This document shows positions 11,769-26,233 of a stretch of 64,000 nt of DNA, in pieces. Numbering within the stretch: position 1 is the first letter of the stretch; every line of letters starts with the position of its first letter. The notes under the pieces are model-generated. The model was not told where the DNA came from. It saw only the letters and a list, made by a program, of their open reading frames with translations, and did no database searches. The translations under genes were made by a program, and so were the position numbers. Origin of the DNA: Serinus canaria (lineage: Eukaryota; Chordata; Aves; Passeriformes; Fringillidae); contig NC_066315.1 in assembly GCF_022539315.1 (NCBI RefSeq), positions 46,357,174 to 46,421,173 of the forward strand, in the 5' to 3' direction.

Positions 11769-14700
11769 ACATAATGCCATGTCTGGTGCAGCAGGATGTC
11801 TCATATGTGCTTTGTCATAGAAATGAAAGAAATGTATGTATGAATATGTATATATGTGTATATATGAAGGAGGTCTTGCAAGATATAGGTGACTTGGATC
11901 AAGACCCAGAGGTGGGTTGTGATTGCTTTGGTAAACTCTTCTGGAGGATGATTCTGGTAGGTTCACCTGCACTTGTTCTCAATTCATGCAAAACATCTGT
12001 GAAACAAGAGTTTGACCTGCCTGACAAACTGTCTGTGGTAGAGAATGGTTACTCTGGCTTGATCCTTAAAATTTCCATTGATTCCAAAATTTCCAGCAGT
12101 TTTGAGGAATGTTGAAGTCAGTTTAGTTCCATTACAGGTATGCCCACTCTGGTTAAGTAGTACCAGATGCAACATCTCATCTGATTTCCTCCTCTGGGGA
12201 ATGAGCGTGGATTGTATAGCCCTGTTTGTTGTGTCTGTGCCATCTGTGGACCTTTTGATGTCCACTTTCTGCACTTCATATCCAAGAGCTGCCTCAGACT
12301 GTGGCACATCCCTGCACAGGTATGTTGGCCTTCAGATCACTGCTTTGTCGTGACAATTATTTTGGGGATGTGGTACAAGTCATGTGTAACAGTTTATGAT
12401 GAAGCCTTTCTGCAAGTCTGCAGGCTGGAAGAAGCTATTTCATGTTGTTCTCAGACCACATGGGCTAGTGAAGAGTTCACTACTTGCACATTTCTAACAC
12501 AGGCAGCTGCAGTGAGCAAATACACATATGCTCACAGTGCTGAACTGATTATAGGTCTTGGCAAAACCCTCCTGGAAGAGAGCTGGTGATATGTCACTGT
12601 AACGATGATGAAGATCCAATCCATCATGTATGAAAATGAGATTCTCTTTGGTGTAATTAAAGGATCAGATATCTCAAATACAAAAGAATATGTATAAATA
12701 ATACATGGAAAAGTATGAAGGGCAGAAAAATGCCGTAAACTAAATGGAAAAATGCAATATAACTTGCAAATGTCTTTGGAATGCATCTACAATAAGCGCA
12801 AAATGGATCAGTCTAAGTTAAAACACTTTTTTATTGCCAATAAGAAAAACATTATTAAAGAGCTGGTCCAATATCAAAATGGCATTTAAAAAGCATACAG
12901 TTACCTGTATATAGTTTTTATTAGCTTTCAAGTTTCTTCCATTGAGTTGTTAATGGTCCTTTTAAGAATTATGGTTCTGTAAGTGAAAGGCTCACAGTGT
13001 CAGTACTTCTGCTGCTCTGCTTTGTGCCGCTGTATAAAAAAGAGATGTTTTTTCCCCATCAAATATCTGGTTTTATTTCCCCATCATGATTTAATAGAAA
13101 ATTTTGAGGGAGGAAAAATATTAAAAAACCACCAAAAAAATCAAATGAAAAGGTAACCTCTTTGTATTGAGCTTATGGCCAAATAAAAGGCCATTGTGAA
13201 GAAAAAAACCCAATATTACATAAAAGCTTTTACCTGTATTACTACTATTAACATGACTATCATACTGGTACTTGCTTATAGTGTACCTAATAACTGGTGT
13301 GATTACTTCCTCTGAGGCCTCTTGGCCTCTTCATCTTATGCATTAAGCTGCAGCTAAAAAACTCCTAGTCTGACTGTTTGGCCTGTTGAGCTCTGTGCAG
13401 CGTTTTGCAACCACCTGAATCAAGTGCTGGGCTCTTGATCCAAGTACAGCAGGGATCTCATCCCTTATCATCCCCAGAAGCTCAGAAGCTAACCTTGTGT
13501 GCTGACACCTGAATTTTGTATACTTTTTGTCTGTCTCTCCATTTATTTATTAGACCTTTTCCTGGATTTTTTTTTTTTTTGTTTTCCTCATGTTTAGAAT
13601 CCACTTGCTCTAGATAGTCATCCATAATCTGGTGTCAAAATAGGACTGTGTGTCACCACCTTGCTGAGAAAATAACTTGTCTTCATGCATGTCTATAATT
13701 TGCATGCTTTTTACTTGTCGTGCATTCTACACATCGACCTCCTGGCTAAAGTTTGAATTTTCTGTACTGTATCCCAGGTTTTTCAGAGAGGGAAGCATTG
13801 TATATGTGTGCTGGGAAGTGCTATGGCAAAGGGAAGTGCTGTGAAACAGCATTAGAGTTGAGATATTCTTGGGAGTACTAAGGATAGGGATGTGATGAAA
13901 TGCCATGCAGAAAACATGATACCGAAGACCTGATGTTTTCCCAGACAAAACGCTGTCCCAGTTTTTTTTGAGTCCCTGTTTTAAGTAAACCTTTGCACTA
14001 AGCTTCAGTGTCAGAGGCTGAGTGAGGTCATCTCAGAGCTCTGCTGACCTGATTGCATTGCATTTTGCTCCAGAGACAGTGTAGTTCACCCTGGGCGTTG
14101 GCAGTCAGTCACCTGGTAGCAATGTAGCCTAAAGTACCTGCAAACCTCAGCACACAGTATTGAAACTTCCTGTAAGACTTGAGAAGTTGAAGAGTGAAGA
14201 GTGCCATTTCTGCTTCACACTGGAAACCAGGCATAGCTCAGCCCTGGGCAGCTCAGGTGTGCTCAGTGTAACCCCAGGCTCCTCTGCTGGCTGCAGGATC
14301 AGCTGCCCCTCTCCCTATCGGGCCATGGTATGGCTCCAATCCTCTTTCCTGCCTAAACATCTTGCTTGAGGCATGGCAGCAGCACCTTGCACTCCTCCAT
14401 AACCAGGGGAATGCAGGCAAGGATGTTGCATAGCCCTGGTCAGGAAAATCAGATTTCTGACAGCTCATAGGTGAGAAGTCTATGTGTTTTGGATTATGGT
14501 CCCTTGTTTGGGGTTTGGTTTTTTTCACCTGTTCCTGACATGTTTATGTTCAGTTATCCTAAGTGGCTTCAACAGGAAATGAGAATTTCCCAAGGTTTGG
14601 AATCGTCAAAGTGTGTTCTGATGGCCATCTAGGCTCATATGTTTGCATTTGTTTTTCTGTTTTGTCTTAGGATTTATTAGTGGGTGAAGAATAACAGACC

Positions 14701-17700
14701 TTGGTTGTCCTGAGATTGTCTCCTTGTTCTTTTTTATGTCGGGATGTACAGTTGAGATATGGTTTGAGAGAGATGGAGAAGAGCTGATAAATGATTGCTC
14801 TAGGGCTACATAATGATTATGATCTGATTGTGCCACTTAGTGAAACATCTCGAGGTTGTGTCACCTAGAAACCACTGGGGCAGGAAGGAGCCAGGAGGAT
14901 GGCTGGCTTTGAGATAAGGCTGTTAGCTGAAGGATTGCCTCTAAGACATAAAAGACTGATAAACCAGAAGGCTCTCCTGCTACAGGGAGGCTGTTGAACA
15001 TTTGCTTATTACAGAGAATTTTTTTTTTTTTGTACATGACAGTACACAGATGATAATTTTCATATGTAGCACTTTACCCTTCTACCCAAGCAGTCCTGGA
15101 GATAGCTAGCCTGGTGATTCAATCTGGAGAATCCTTTTGATTCAAATAAATGAATGAAATTATTTTGGCAGACAAAATGCAAAACATGCAAGTTCTTTAG
15201 CCTATAACCCAAGTCTTGGTGGATGTTTGTAAGTGCAGTGGATAAAAACTGCTGGAAAATTAAAATTGCTGCGCCTTAAAATGTTGGGGGTCTGGTAGTG
15301 TAAGGAACCTTCTTAACAGAGGCATGTTTGAGGAATATTCTGTCTTTGAGCTATAAACATGAAGCATTTCTGGAGGAAATTGTTGATGCTGACATTTAAG
15401 ATGCCACAGAATGCACTGATACTGAACCAGAACTTGTTTAACGTGAATTTGCAAAAGAAACTGAAGAAGTCTGCAATTTGTATGGCTTCTGAGAAAATGT
15501 CTGTGCATGTTCAATTTAATTTGGCAAGGTTTTCAATCCCCAAGCAAAAATAATTTGACCCAAAGATCAATCTGAAGCTGAAATTGATAAAATATCTAGA
15601 ACTTAAGGCTATGATAGTAACAAATTTGAATGGCTTAATGCACTTGTTACATGAAGCATACTTATTTGCTGCCTAAAACTTTGTGGAATCGTTTTAATAT
15701 AAAAGGAGTATCTTTGCTATCATTGGGGGTTTTTTGAAATAATTAAACCAGTCCACGTAAAAAGAAACATAAAAAGGTGGAAGCCAAAAAAGGGGAAAAG
15801 GAAGTAAGTCGTGTATCAGAAAAGTTTTGCTGGAAGGCAGCCTTTTGGAGAGAGGAGCAGGCAGCTCCAAGCCTGTTCAGTGGGCACAAGGACTGTGGGC
15901 AGGAGAGGATGTGGGTGCGATGTGACTTCAGCAAAGTTATACGTGGCTCTGGAACCAGAAGTTTAGGAGGATTTGAAGTGTTTTCTGGAGAATTAATATG
16001 ACTCCTGTGTGATTGTAGACACCTTGTGTCTGTGCCCACGAGGTACTGTTCCCATCAGAGGATTTAAGTTAACCTGCTGAGTGGTTGGGCTGCTGGCCCA
16101 GGTAGCCCATGCTTTCTGTCTTCCTCCATTGAGAAGACAGCTCTGAAGAGGAATTCCTTACAGCTGTCATGCCGAGCAGAGAGCTCACAGCAGTTGCTGA
16201 GTACAAGGCCTTTCCCTAACACCCCCTCTCTGTTCTGGGGCCAAGCACCTCATGCTGTGCCATTCAGGGTTCACTGCTCTGTCTGGGGTGACAGGAGCAT
16301 CTGCTTCTGTATCATAGAGCTTAAGAGTTGTAGTCTGGGGAAGAACAGCAGTTTATTGTATAAAACAGTGTGTCGGGAGTCACTGATGAAGAGATTAGTG
16401 ATCTCATCTTGGTCAGGAAATATTCCCCTCTTCTCTAGGGTAGAGAAGTACATTTCAATTGCCCATGTAAAATGCAGCAGTGTGGACAGGCTGGATGAAA
16501 CGGTGTTTCTCTTCTAATCCAGACCTGGCTGTGACTTGGCAACAAGGACTTTCTCTAATTGCAGTAGAAGGTACAGTTAATAAAAATTTAGGTTTCCAAG
16601 ACCTCAAGTGGATACTGTTTTAGTTTTCCTCGGTTCAGCCGCAGGTTCTCTGTTTCACATGACACTTGAATCTCTCATCATAAAGAGCCCTTCTTGTGCT
16701 AAAGGCGTGAAACTTTTGGATTTCAGGTCATCTTTCTGCCTCCCCTAGCTGTCCAGGTAGAAGGATTGCTGCCTGAGTTCTCACTCAAAGAGAACAGTGC
16801 TGTCCCACACAAGGAAATCATGTCCATCTGCCTTCGGAGCACTGTGGACTTTGAGCCAGGCATAATCTGTTTCCTGACATTTGAGTCTCATTAATTGGGT
16901 TAACAAGATGCTATCTATACTCCATACTTATGTAAATAGAACCTGCTAGCAAAGATCTTAATGGCACCTGATATATCACACTGCCTTTACATCTATCAAG
17001 AGGTACCACTGCAGGAGTCACTTCCAAAAGCAGGTTGTGCTCTTGGTCTCATGGGTCCCTTTATAAGCTGTAAGAAATGCTGGTGGTCAAGGCCAACTGT
17101 TCAGATGTCTTTCAAGTGTCCCACTGGTGACCAAATCTCACTTTGTCAAGATGACAAATGACTTGTGCATACCCTGTTCACCTTCGAGCTTCACTCTAAC
17201 GTCAGCTCCATTTACTTGTCAGAAACAGGTATTTTTTTTACTTCCCGCAGTGCAAGTGGGGCAAGGGAAAGGAAGGAGTGAAGGGAACACAGGCTGAGAA
17301 AAAAAACCTGCTTGTATGGCTTCTATTCAATGTATTATTATAGTTGAGATTTGCAAGCTTTGGACATACCAGAATCTGTTTGTTTGTACATGTGCAAAAC
17401 AGAAAGAAGGGAATTTGCTTTGCAGAAGTGAGAACTGTCCCTGCAGGGCTACGATTATGCAAAAACATGTTTTAACCACTGGATTTTTCAAGAAGAAAGT
17501 GGTTGTGTAAGATGAGTTTCTTATTTTGGACAGCAAATTTTTTCCAGAGCAACATTAAAAATAAGTGTTTAATTAGCAGGGTCTACCCGGAGCATAGGGC
17601 ATTGTGCATGTGTCTGCACTGAAGAGCTTGACTCAAAGCTCTGAGCTCTCATGGGTGGTTTCATTGACTGCAGTGGTATTGTTATGTGGCTAAGTGATCA

Positions 17701-20700
17701 CTGCTGTGATTGAGGGCTGTTACATCTCACCCAAAAGCAGCCATGGCCAGGCCACAAAATATGGTCAAGTCAGCTCAAGGACTGTGAAAGTGACATTGGC
17801 AGCTTTGGCTTTTAGTTTCTTTCTCAATGACTTTCTTTTCTGTATGCTTTTGCTTAGTCTGCAAGTCAAAATATGCTTTTTCTCCTATTGGCTACAGTGT
17901 TGGCTGAAATTTTGAAAGTCACAAACTTACTTAATTTGGCACTGTGATTAATCACAGCAAAGGAAAGCTTAGTCCACCTTTCTTCTTTGCATCTGACGGA
18001 AGCAAAGAAGTTTCAGTAGATAAGAAGTAGAAACACCCAGAAGTGAGAGGTGTCAAATTAAACATCATGGTGTCATAAGCTTTTCTGACTAATTCTCCCA
18101 AGACCATGAGCCTTCCTTTGCTGGCAGCAGCTGGATGAAGACATCTTGAGGGTGATGCCTGCTGTGAGTTGCCCATGACCCGGGACTACCACAGCCCCTA
18201 CAAGATTTTACTAGCAGCCAAGCAGCAGTTGCAGCAAAAATGAGTGTGGCTTTGCAAGTTGAGGGCAGCATTAAAAGACCCTGAAAGCTTTTGCCTCCCC
18301 TCCTTTTGCAGGGGGTCCTGCCTGAAATGTTCCTTTTCCTGGTCTCTTCCTGCTCTTCTCAATGCTGACTGACAAGTTGAAGGCTGTGCCTTCTCTCTGC
18401 AGACTCTGCTGTGAATAACCTTTTTTTATTTTCTAAAACCACTGCATAGCAAGGGCAAGATCACGTAAGAAAACAAATTCAGGGTCAGTTCTCATTTTCC
18501 TTGCAAGTTCATTAAAACAGCAGTGTCTGGAGGCCTTTTGCCTAAATAATTTCATAATAGAAAACAGACTCTTGTTGCTTCTTTCTTTTGGGCTACTATT
18601 TTTATTTGGTTGTTGTTCCTCAAGCATTTTGGTCCTATTTCAAAACTTGCTTCAGTTAAATGAAGAGACTGTTTTTTTGGTGCTTTCTGGTTTAAAAGCT
18701 GTACTGCAAACCTTCTAGGAGTCCTCTGGATTATGAAGCTACGATTGACAGGGATTTTCCTCTCAAAATAACATTAGAAAACCCCAAAGTGTAGCTTAAA
18801 CATTTGAAAGCAAATAAAAACCCCCTCCCCTTTCTCTCCCCCAGCTGAGATCTCCTGTCGCTGCTTCTGGCATGCATCACATCTTTGAGGATACAGTATC
18901 ATGAGAAAACTGTCACTTGGTGATGTATTAGGGTAATATATCATGAGAGCATCGTTTCTTTAGAGGATATGGGCAGTAAAAGACATGATTCTGGCCAGAC
19001 AGAGCAGCAGGGGACCCTGCTCTTTTTCTTTCCTTTTCTTTAATCTAGCCCTGTTTTTGTGTTGTACAGGAGTGAGTTTCTTCATGGGATATGACTTGTT
19101 GCAGAGTAAGTTAGGAGGCCCATTGGGCTTTTTAAAGTCTTTAAGAAGTACATGGCCTCAAGGGCTGCTTTGTTCAAAGTTTTTAGAAGAGACCGAAGTC
19201 CAAAACTAGAGCATTTGCCACTGCTGAAATCTCCAGTGTAAAGACTGAGTAAGCAGGCTTCAGACAGAGAAGGTAATGAAGATGCAATGATAGGTAACTA
19301 TTGTTTGGATAATATATTTGTGGATTTAGCCTATAAAATTGTGATGAAATGATACTTATTTAAAAAGCAGTCAATGTATTTATTTTTAATAAATGTCAAA
19401 TGAAATTTTAATTCACAACATTAGAAGAAAAAATACTATTGGTCAGTATTTAGTTTCTAATAGAAAATATAGTTATCAAAACAAGGAATTCTGAACTGAT
19501 AGACATGATTTTGATGTGCTTTGATTTTGAAGTCCTTTTCATTGTTTTAATGACTTTGTTTAATCTCTCATTCACAATATCTACTAGGAAATAGCAGTGT
19601 ATAGTACTGGGATAACGTTAGTAAAGAAAGAAAAGCAGAATATTTTTAGGACATGGGCTGGGCTAATTTTTGAGATGAGCCACAACATGACACCATGGCT
19701 TGATCTAAAATTTTGAATTCAAATGATTGAATAATTTATTTTAAACCATTGGTGTAATCTGCTTTGCCTTCTATGAAATCAGCTAGATAATTCATGAGTG
19801 TCTTCTTCAAGGATTTTTAGGAGTAGAATTTATGTAGGGTGTTTTCAGAACAATTTTCTTGGCAGACTTCTCCAAGCCATCCTATGGCACTTAAGGGGGA
19901 CCAGTATGCTCCAGGATACACTCAGGACAGCAATGCTGTTCCACCTCTGCTGACTTCAGCTGTGTTTGGTGGATCAAGCTCAGGTAGTGGAAGCTTTTAT
20001 GGCCCTCAACTGCCCATCACTTCTCTGGGAGAATGAATTCTCCACCAGCTTCTGTCAGGGTAAACCAGACTAGAACTAGGCTGGACCATGCCTTCAGCCT
20101 CACCCATTCAGCTGAAAATTGGTCGGGTAGTAATCATCTAACAGGCTTTTCTGACTGATCTGAGTAGCTGAGAACATCCAGCAAGGGGTAGATCACAAAC
20201 TCACAGGGCTGGGTCATGAGCCTTTACAGCAGCATGGGTACAGGCTTGCAGCTGGAGCTTCAAATGGATAGGTATTGCCTGTGATAACCTTTTTCTTAGG
20301 TATTGTCATCAGATTTAAGTAATTGATAATTGATTCAACCTCCTCATTGAAAAAGTAGAAACACAATCCTGTGAGTTAAAGTTCACAGAAGAAGATGCGA
20401 ATCTTAAAAATGTACATCTCATGAAATGTGAAGGTGTGGTCTCCCACAAGAATCTCTGTATTAACCCTTCCTTGAAATCTGGCTCCTGGATTACTATGGG
20501 TATTTTTTCTACTACAGTATGAACTGCTGGGAACTTGTGAAGGTGCTGTCTCTTTTGCTATAAAACTGCCAATCCTATTCTGCTGCCAGGTAAAGAGTGT
20601 TGCCTATAACTGTGCAGCTGAAGAACTCCAGTGTGAAGCTGCACTTGGAGGTTGAAGTGGATACAGGGAGACTGACACGGTCTGGATCCTGCTCTGGCTT

Positions 20701-22616
20701 TCTCACTGACTCAGTCTGCAGTTTCAGTAATTCTGTCTGGCCATGTCTACCTTGTCCCTAAGCTCACAGGAACAGGGATGTGATGCAAAATGTTTGATGT
20801 TCTGGGACCCTGACCCTAGCTGTAGCCTTAGTATTAATGCCAGCAAATATAGGAGGAAGAGAAGGTGCTTTCTTTTCACCAAATACTGGTGCATAGGGCT
20901 GCTGTCAGGGAATGCTGGGATTGCAGCAGGCCACCAAGGTCACTTTCCTTGTGCTGGTGTACATCATAAGCACAGTGAAAAAACAAAAAAAATCTGTTCA
21001 GTCTGTAAGGGGTTGTGAGTGATTTGTCCTGAATCACTTGCACATACTCATGTCTTCCTCACAGCAGTGGGGAATAGCCATTTGAAGTGAAATTTGGTGT
21101 CATCTTTCAGCAGGGCCTTTGTTTTAATCATCTTTCCTAGGGAGTGGGGAGAGCTTGAATTATGAAGGGGGATGGTTGATGCTGGCTGAGCATCACCACA
21201 GGGAAGGCTGCAGCCTCCTCCCTGCTCACCCTGAGAGGCTGGATAAGCTAAACAGGTTACAGGGATGAGGGGGAATATCGAAGGCTACCCAGTGCTCTTT
21301 TCAAAAAAGGAATGAGAGACTGTGAACTGAACTAAAATACTGTCATTTGTATATAATGCAATTCATGCTGAAATCATGGTCACGTTCTGTCACAGGCAAG
21401 GACCTAATGCTGAAGGTACTGAAGTGTTTGTTTGACTTCATTCCTGTGAGCTGTCCCATTACAATTTTATGTGCTTAACATAATGGGACCTTTCTCTCTC
21501 TTGGTGAAGCATATGCCTTGGTCTTTGTAGGGTTATGTGGAGAGAATGCTACCATTTTCCTGAGGACAAACATCATTTCATAGGGAAATATTTTTTCCAC
21601 CTTGAATTTAGAAATGCATCTAGTGTGCTAAACCATTTTTTTACTGTACCCACAAAATTTGTTTTGCAAGAGAAAGAAACCCCTGTGGATGATTGGAAGG
21701 GAATAAGGGAAATATGACCGTATCCTCATCTCCCTTCACAGTGATTCAAAGGGTCTGCAGACATTTCTCCTTGAGGAGTGGTGTCTCCTCCCTGAAGCCT
21801 AATGGTGTGGCTCTTGCTCAGGTAGAAGAAAGGCTCACGGAAGACAGCAGTCCCACAGTTTTAGCAGGGATCTCTTGCTTGCATCAACCCTGCCAGTCAA
21901 AGGGAGGTTTGTAAATCGGGCCTGAGACGGAGTTCCAGGCAGGAGTGCCAAAAAAGCAAGGGTACTGTTTTCAGATAGAGCCTCAGGTTTTGTCTAGACC
22001 ATGAGTTAAGCATGTGTCTGAGCCTGTTCTTGAGTTCAAGCTGGCCCAGCATCGGGGTTGTTTGCATGTAAACAGAGGTGCAGGCACAGGCTTGGGTGCT
22101 CCCAGGCTTTGCTGAGGGACAGAGCCTGTGGCCAGTGCTGGCCCAGACCTTTGCTCCCGTGTGGTGTGTGTGGCTTCTTGTGTGCTTGAGAGGATGCTCT
22201 GGCTGCATGCAACAGCTGGCAGAGAGCCCAGCAGCGTGGCCTGAGAACACGGGGATCACGGCACGCGGCAGGAGGCGGCGCTGGAGCCGGTCCTTTGCCT
22301 TGCCGTGGAGAGGCCGCCCATGTGAATTGAATACACTTGTTCCAATAATTTTAAATGGCTCTTTCTTCTCCTAAGGCCACATGTGCGTATTTGAAAGCTC
22401 CATCCCATATTCCTCGGGGGCAACTTTTGCCATTGTTTGAAAATTGTTATTGTTTTCATGGGTGACCCCACAGCCTTCTCCTAGCAGAAACTTGAGGACA
22501 CCCTGAGCTACTTGGTGAGGAGTCCTGTCAGAATTACCAGCAGGACTATGATGAATAGTGGTAAAAATGAATGTTTTCAGGATTAGTCATTAATGGTAGT
22601 TGGTATTCCTACCTAA

Positions 22617-22637
22617 TCTCTCTCTCTCTCTCTCTCT
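22617..22637 (+). repeat. (TC)10 microsatellite
   Basis: A pure dinucleotide run of 21 bases in intron 2 with no associated motif. Confidence 0.95.
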
Positions 22638-22950
22638 TGCTTTTATTATTTTTCTCTCCACAGCATTTTTTTGGTTAAATGAAAGTTTAAGTAATATTTT
22701 TCCCTTTCAGTATAAATAATTAATAACCTCGGGGTATTAGAAATGCAGCGCAAGCTTCCTAAAAGCATTTTCAATACATAAAAAAAAAGAAAGAAAAACA
22801 ACCCCAGACCATCACTGTGGACATCTGCTCTCCTGAGAAACCACATCTTCAATGTCTTCTGCAGCCAGCTGTTACAGCACAAGAGTGGGCTCAGGATACC
22901 ATTGATGGAAGCACTCCTTGGTACAGTCCTGAATAAATGAAGCAGACTCC

Positions 22951-22996
22951 TATTTTTCTTTCTTTTTCTTTTCTCTTTTTTTTTTTTTTTCCCTCT
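22951..22996 (+). repeat. T/C-rich low-complexity tract
   Basis: TTTCTTTCTTTTTC-like words run into a block of about 15 T and then CCCTCTT. On the minus strand this reads as lysine-rich frames, which are not real protein. Confidence 0.85.
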
Positions 22997-25184
22997 TGAA
23001 GCCAAATCCAGGTTGAAAAGAGCCATCCTCCTGGTGGCTGCTGTGAGCCGGCAGGAGTCCAGTGGGGAACCCTGTAGAAAGTTGGCTGTGGCTTCCAAGC
23101 TGTGGTTTGGCACATATCCTCTCCAAGTTCTCTGCCAAATATTCAGACTCCTTTTTAGTGTGTGGGTTTTTTTTTTCTTTCCTTTTCATGTTGGCATTTT
23201 ATTTAGCTGTACCATATGAGTTTAAGGCTGTTAGTTTGATATAATTTGTAGCCAGAATGGGCTGTTTTGTGTGGGGTTCTTTGATGGAAGGTAAAAATAT
23301 GAGGTGCGTGTAGAAGCTGAACAAATTGCGTTGAGAGGAGGTTGTAGTAAAGGTAACATGGAGCAGTAGCAGTGATATTGGGTCTGGTTAGTGTATCTCT
23401 CTTGTGTGGGAATTTGAGATCACCTCTGCATGCCTAGTTAAGGAGATCCTTGTTTCTCATTGGAAAAATGTGGGAGAGGGGAGAAACATAGACACCCAAC
23501 AAAATTTGTGATATTTTCCTCAGATGCATTAAAACATAAGTTGTCTACAGCTGGGCTTGGTGAGTGCAGTGAGGAGTCCAGGGTGACCCTCCAGCACTTC
23601 CCTAAATTTTCCTTTACAGGGGAGTCTGGGATTCCAGTGTGAACCCTTTGCTGAGCTGAGCACTGACTGGGGAGTTGTGTCAGATGCGGCAGCATTGTTC
23701 TGGATCAGCCTGACCTCTTTTAAAAAAATACCCGTTTTTCCAACACTAATAGAAACCTTAGCTGAGGTTCTCTCCCTTTCTGTGTGTGTGCCTGAGCACT
23801 AAATTAAAAAAAAAAAAATCCCAGATGTGAATCTATAAACCATCTGTTTAAAATAACTATTGTGCAGGACTGTAATTAAAAGTTATTTATTATGAATCTT
23901 GGGATCCTATTATGGATTTGACTGACTCCCAGCTTTCTGACTTAGCAAACGGTTTATGTATTTATGGGCCATGTGTCTCTTCCGCACTTCTTGGTGCCAG
24001 AGTGCATGTCCTTTAAACAAAAGGGAAAAAAAATCCCCTACCCTCCCATAACTGTTGGCTTCTGACTGTTGCCGTCTAAGAAGTTTTCTCTTAAGAACAG
24101 CAAAATTCAAAGTATCTGAGAGCTTTCAACACATTCAGAGACGCTGTTGACAGCCCAGATGGAGGCTTGGTAATACAGCTCTCCTGCATGCAGCTACTTA
24201 GCCACTTTCTAAAAGTATGGCTGGGACAAGTAATGAAATGTTATGATTACTGGGGGTAGGAGGGGACATAACTGGGAGGAAAGGATTTGTTGCCTAAGTC
24301 CCATTTGCTCTCAGCCTCCACTTAGCCCTTGTGGAACTGAGGGGAGGAGGCAACAGAACTGAAACAAGCAGATGGACAGTAGACATTAAGAGCAGTGTTT
24401 TGGGCAACTGGGTGAAGGGAAAAACCCAGCCTCCAGATGACAATTACTCTTTTGTTTTATTTTTGTACTTTTACACCCAGTGGACCCAGGAGATCTGCAC
24501 TGGATAATGCCTGACTGCAATAGACTAAACAATGATTTACCAGCCCTGCTTTATCTGCTGCAGGCCTGTGATGGATCAGCATGGTACATTAACCCTTTCC
24601 TTCACATCTGCTGACCTTGTTTTCCACAAGATACAATGCTGAGATAAAACAGCTGGACTTTTTAGAAATAATTTTGGGATAATATTATTAATAGTAGTAG
24701 AAACAGTAGGAGGATGCACTTCCCTGGGGTTACATTCATCTCTTCTTACTTCAAGAGGGATTTTTCCATGAGGACAATGCCAGGGCAGCAATGTGTTGCC
24801 ATTGTGGCTCTGCTGTATGTTTTTTTCACCAAGAGACCCCACAAGGAGTGGTGGGGCTGCAATCCTGAGCGATGCTGTACCTCATGCCCTGGAAGAGCAG
24901 CCTCCTGGCCCTGATGGCAGAGGGTTAGGCAGCTTGGGAGGACATGTGAAACAGCCAGTTTTGGAGCCATCTGGGCCTTGCCTGTAGCAAGCTAGAGAGG
25001 ATAAACATCAGCTTTGCAAATCCTACCCTGTTTTAGTGCTTAGCTGCTCTTCTCTTTTGTGCTGGCAAAGATTGGCTCTATTTACCTGGGATTCATGGAG
25101 CTGTCCCTTAAGGCAGGAGGAGCTTGCAGCTTCTCCTGCAAGGGACAGAGTTAACCTTCCATTTCATTTTGGGAAAAAAACTCC

Positions 25185-25250
25185 CCAAACAAAATAAACA
25201 AAACAAACAAACAAAGCAAACAAACAAAAAAACAACCAAAAGAAAAACCA
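25185..25250 (+). repeat. (AAAC)n-like simple repeat
   Basis: Imperfect AAAC, CAAA and AACAA units cover about 65 bases in intron 2. The minus-strand reading gives a Phe/Val/Leu-rich frame by chance. Confidence 0.85.
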
Positions 25251-26210
25251 AACTAAGAAAGCCAACAACAAAAAGGTGCAGTGGGTGATGAGTGTGGCAC
25301 TTCCTCCCCACCTTTCAGCACCATGCTGTAATAACTGAGCTTTGAGTCAGTGATCCAGATTTGCTGCCCTCCGCATCCAGAGGCAATCCAATGACTCATC
25401 TCCTGCTTTCCCCACAAGTGCCCTTGCTGTAAAAACCAGTGACTTGTGGGGGCACGAAGAACAAGCCCCTTTCTGCTGAAGCCAGGCCACTGAACAGCAA
25501 ACAGTTCAAAGCCTACTGAGATAGAGAAATGAAATGTGAATCTGTAGCCTACTGCTTAAGACATCCTCCTAGGGGGAAGGACCCTTCTGGTCCTGTCACT
25601 GCACTGTGGGCCACTAAAATTCTTCATGTGGAAGAGCTACTTAGTGCAAAACAGCCCTTGGCATCAGCACATGAATTCCAAAATCTTCCCTCCCAAAAAA
25701 CCTGCTAAACCAGCAGCTTTGCTGGTGATAAGGAAAGAAGAGCAAGACCTGAATTTGGCTGCCCCCCTGGGGTGGCTAAGTGATACCAAGCTCATAATTG
25801 GAGAGAATTTTTCTGATTTTAGCAATATGGGGAAACAGGAGGCTTCTACTGGGAGCAGTAACTAGCAAGTATCTCCTGTTTGAAATACATGTGTTGGGGT
25901 CATCCTTAGGAACTCCTTGCATTGCCAAGAGGAAGATACCATGTCAGGATGTACCTGAGGGCAGGAGGAGGCAGACAGCACTCAGGGAAGAAATTGCCTG
26001 GGAAGCTGGGCTGCATGAGGAATTTGCCCCAGGAGTCCTCTGAAAACCAGGGAATGAAAAAAACCCCAAGAGCTCTGTTATTTTTTTTTTTGTCCCTCTT
26101 GCTGCCATCTGCAACAATAATGTTGTCCTTTGAAGAGGAATCCAGTGGGTAGCTGCCCACTGGCCCCCCTCACACACACCCAGCCCAGCCAGATTGGCTC
26201 TGAAGGGCAC

Positions 26211-26233
26211 TGTGCACCTCTCAGAGGTGCACA
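26211..26233. repeat. perfect 11-bp inverted repeat
   Basis: TGTGCACCTCT and its exact complement AGAGGTGCACA are separated by a single C, giving a 23-base near-perfect palindrome. Each arm contains CACCT or AGGTG, the E-box half recognised by ZEB/Snail-type factors. Whether it is bound is unknown. Confidence 0.9.
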
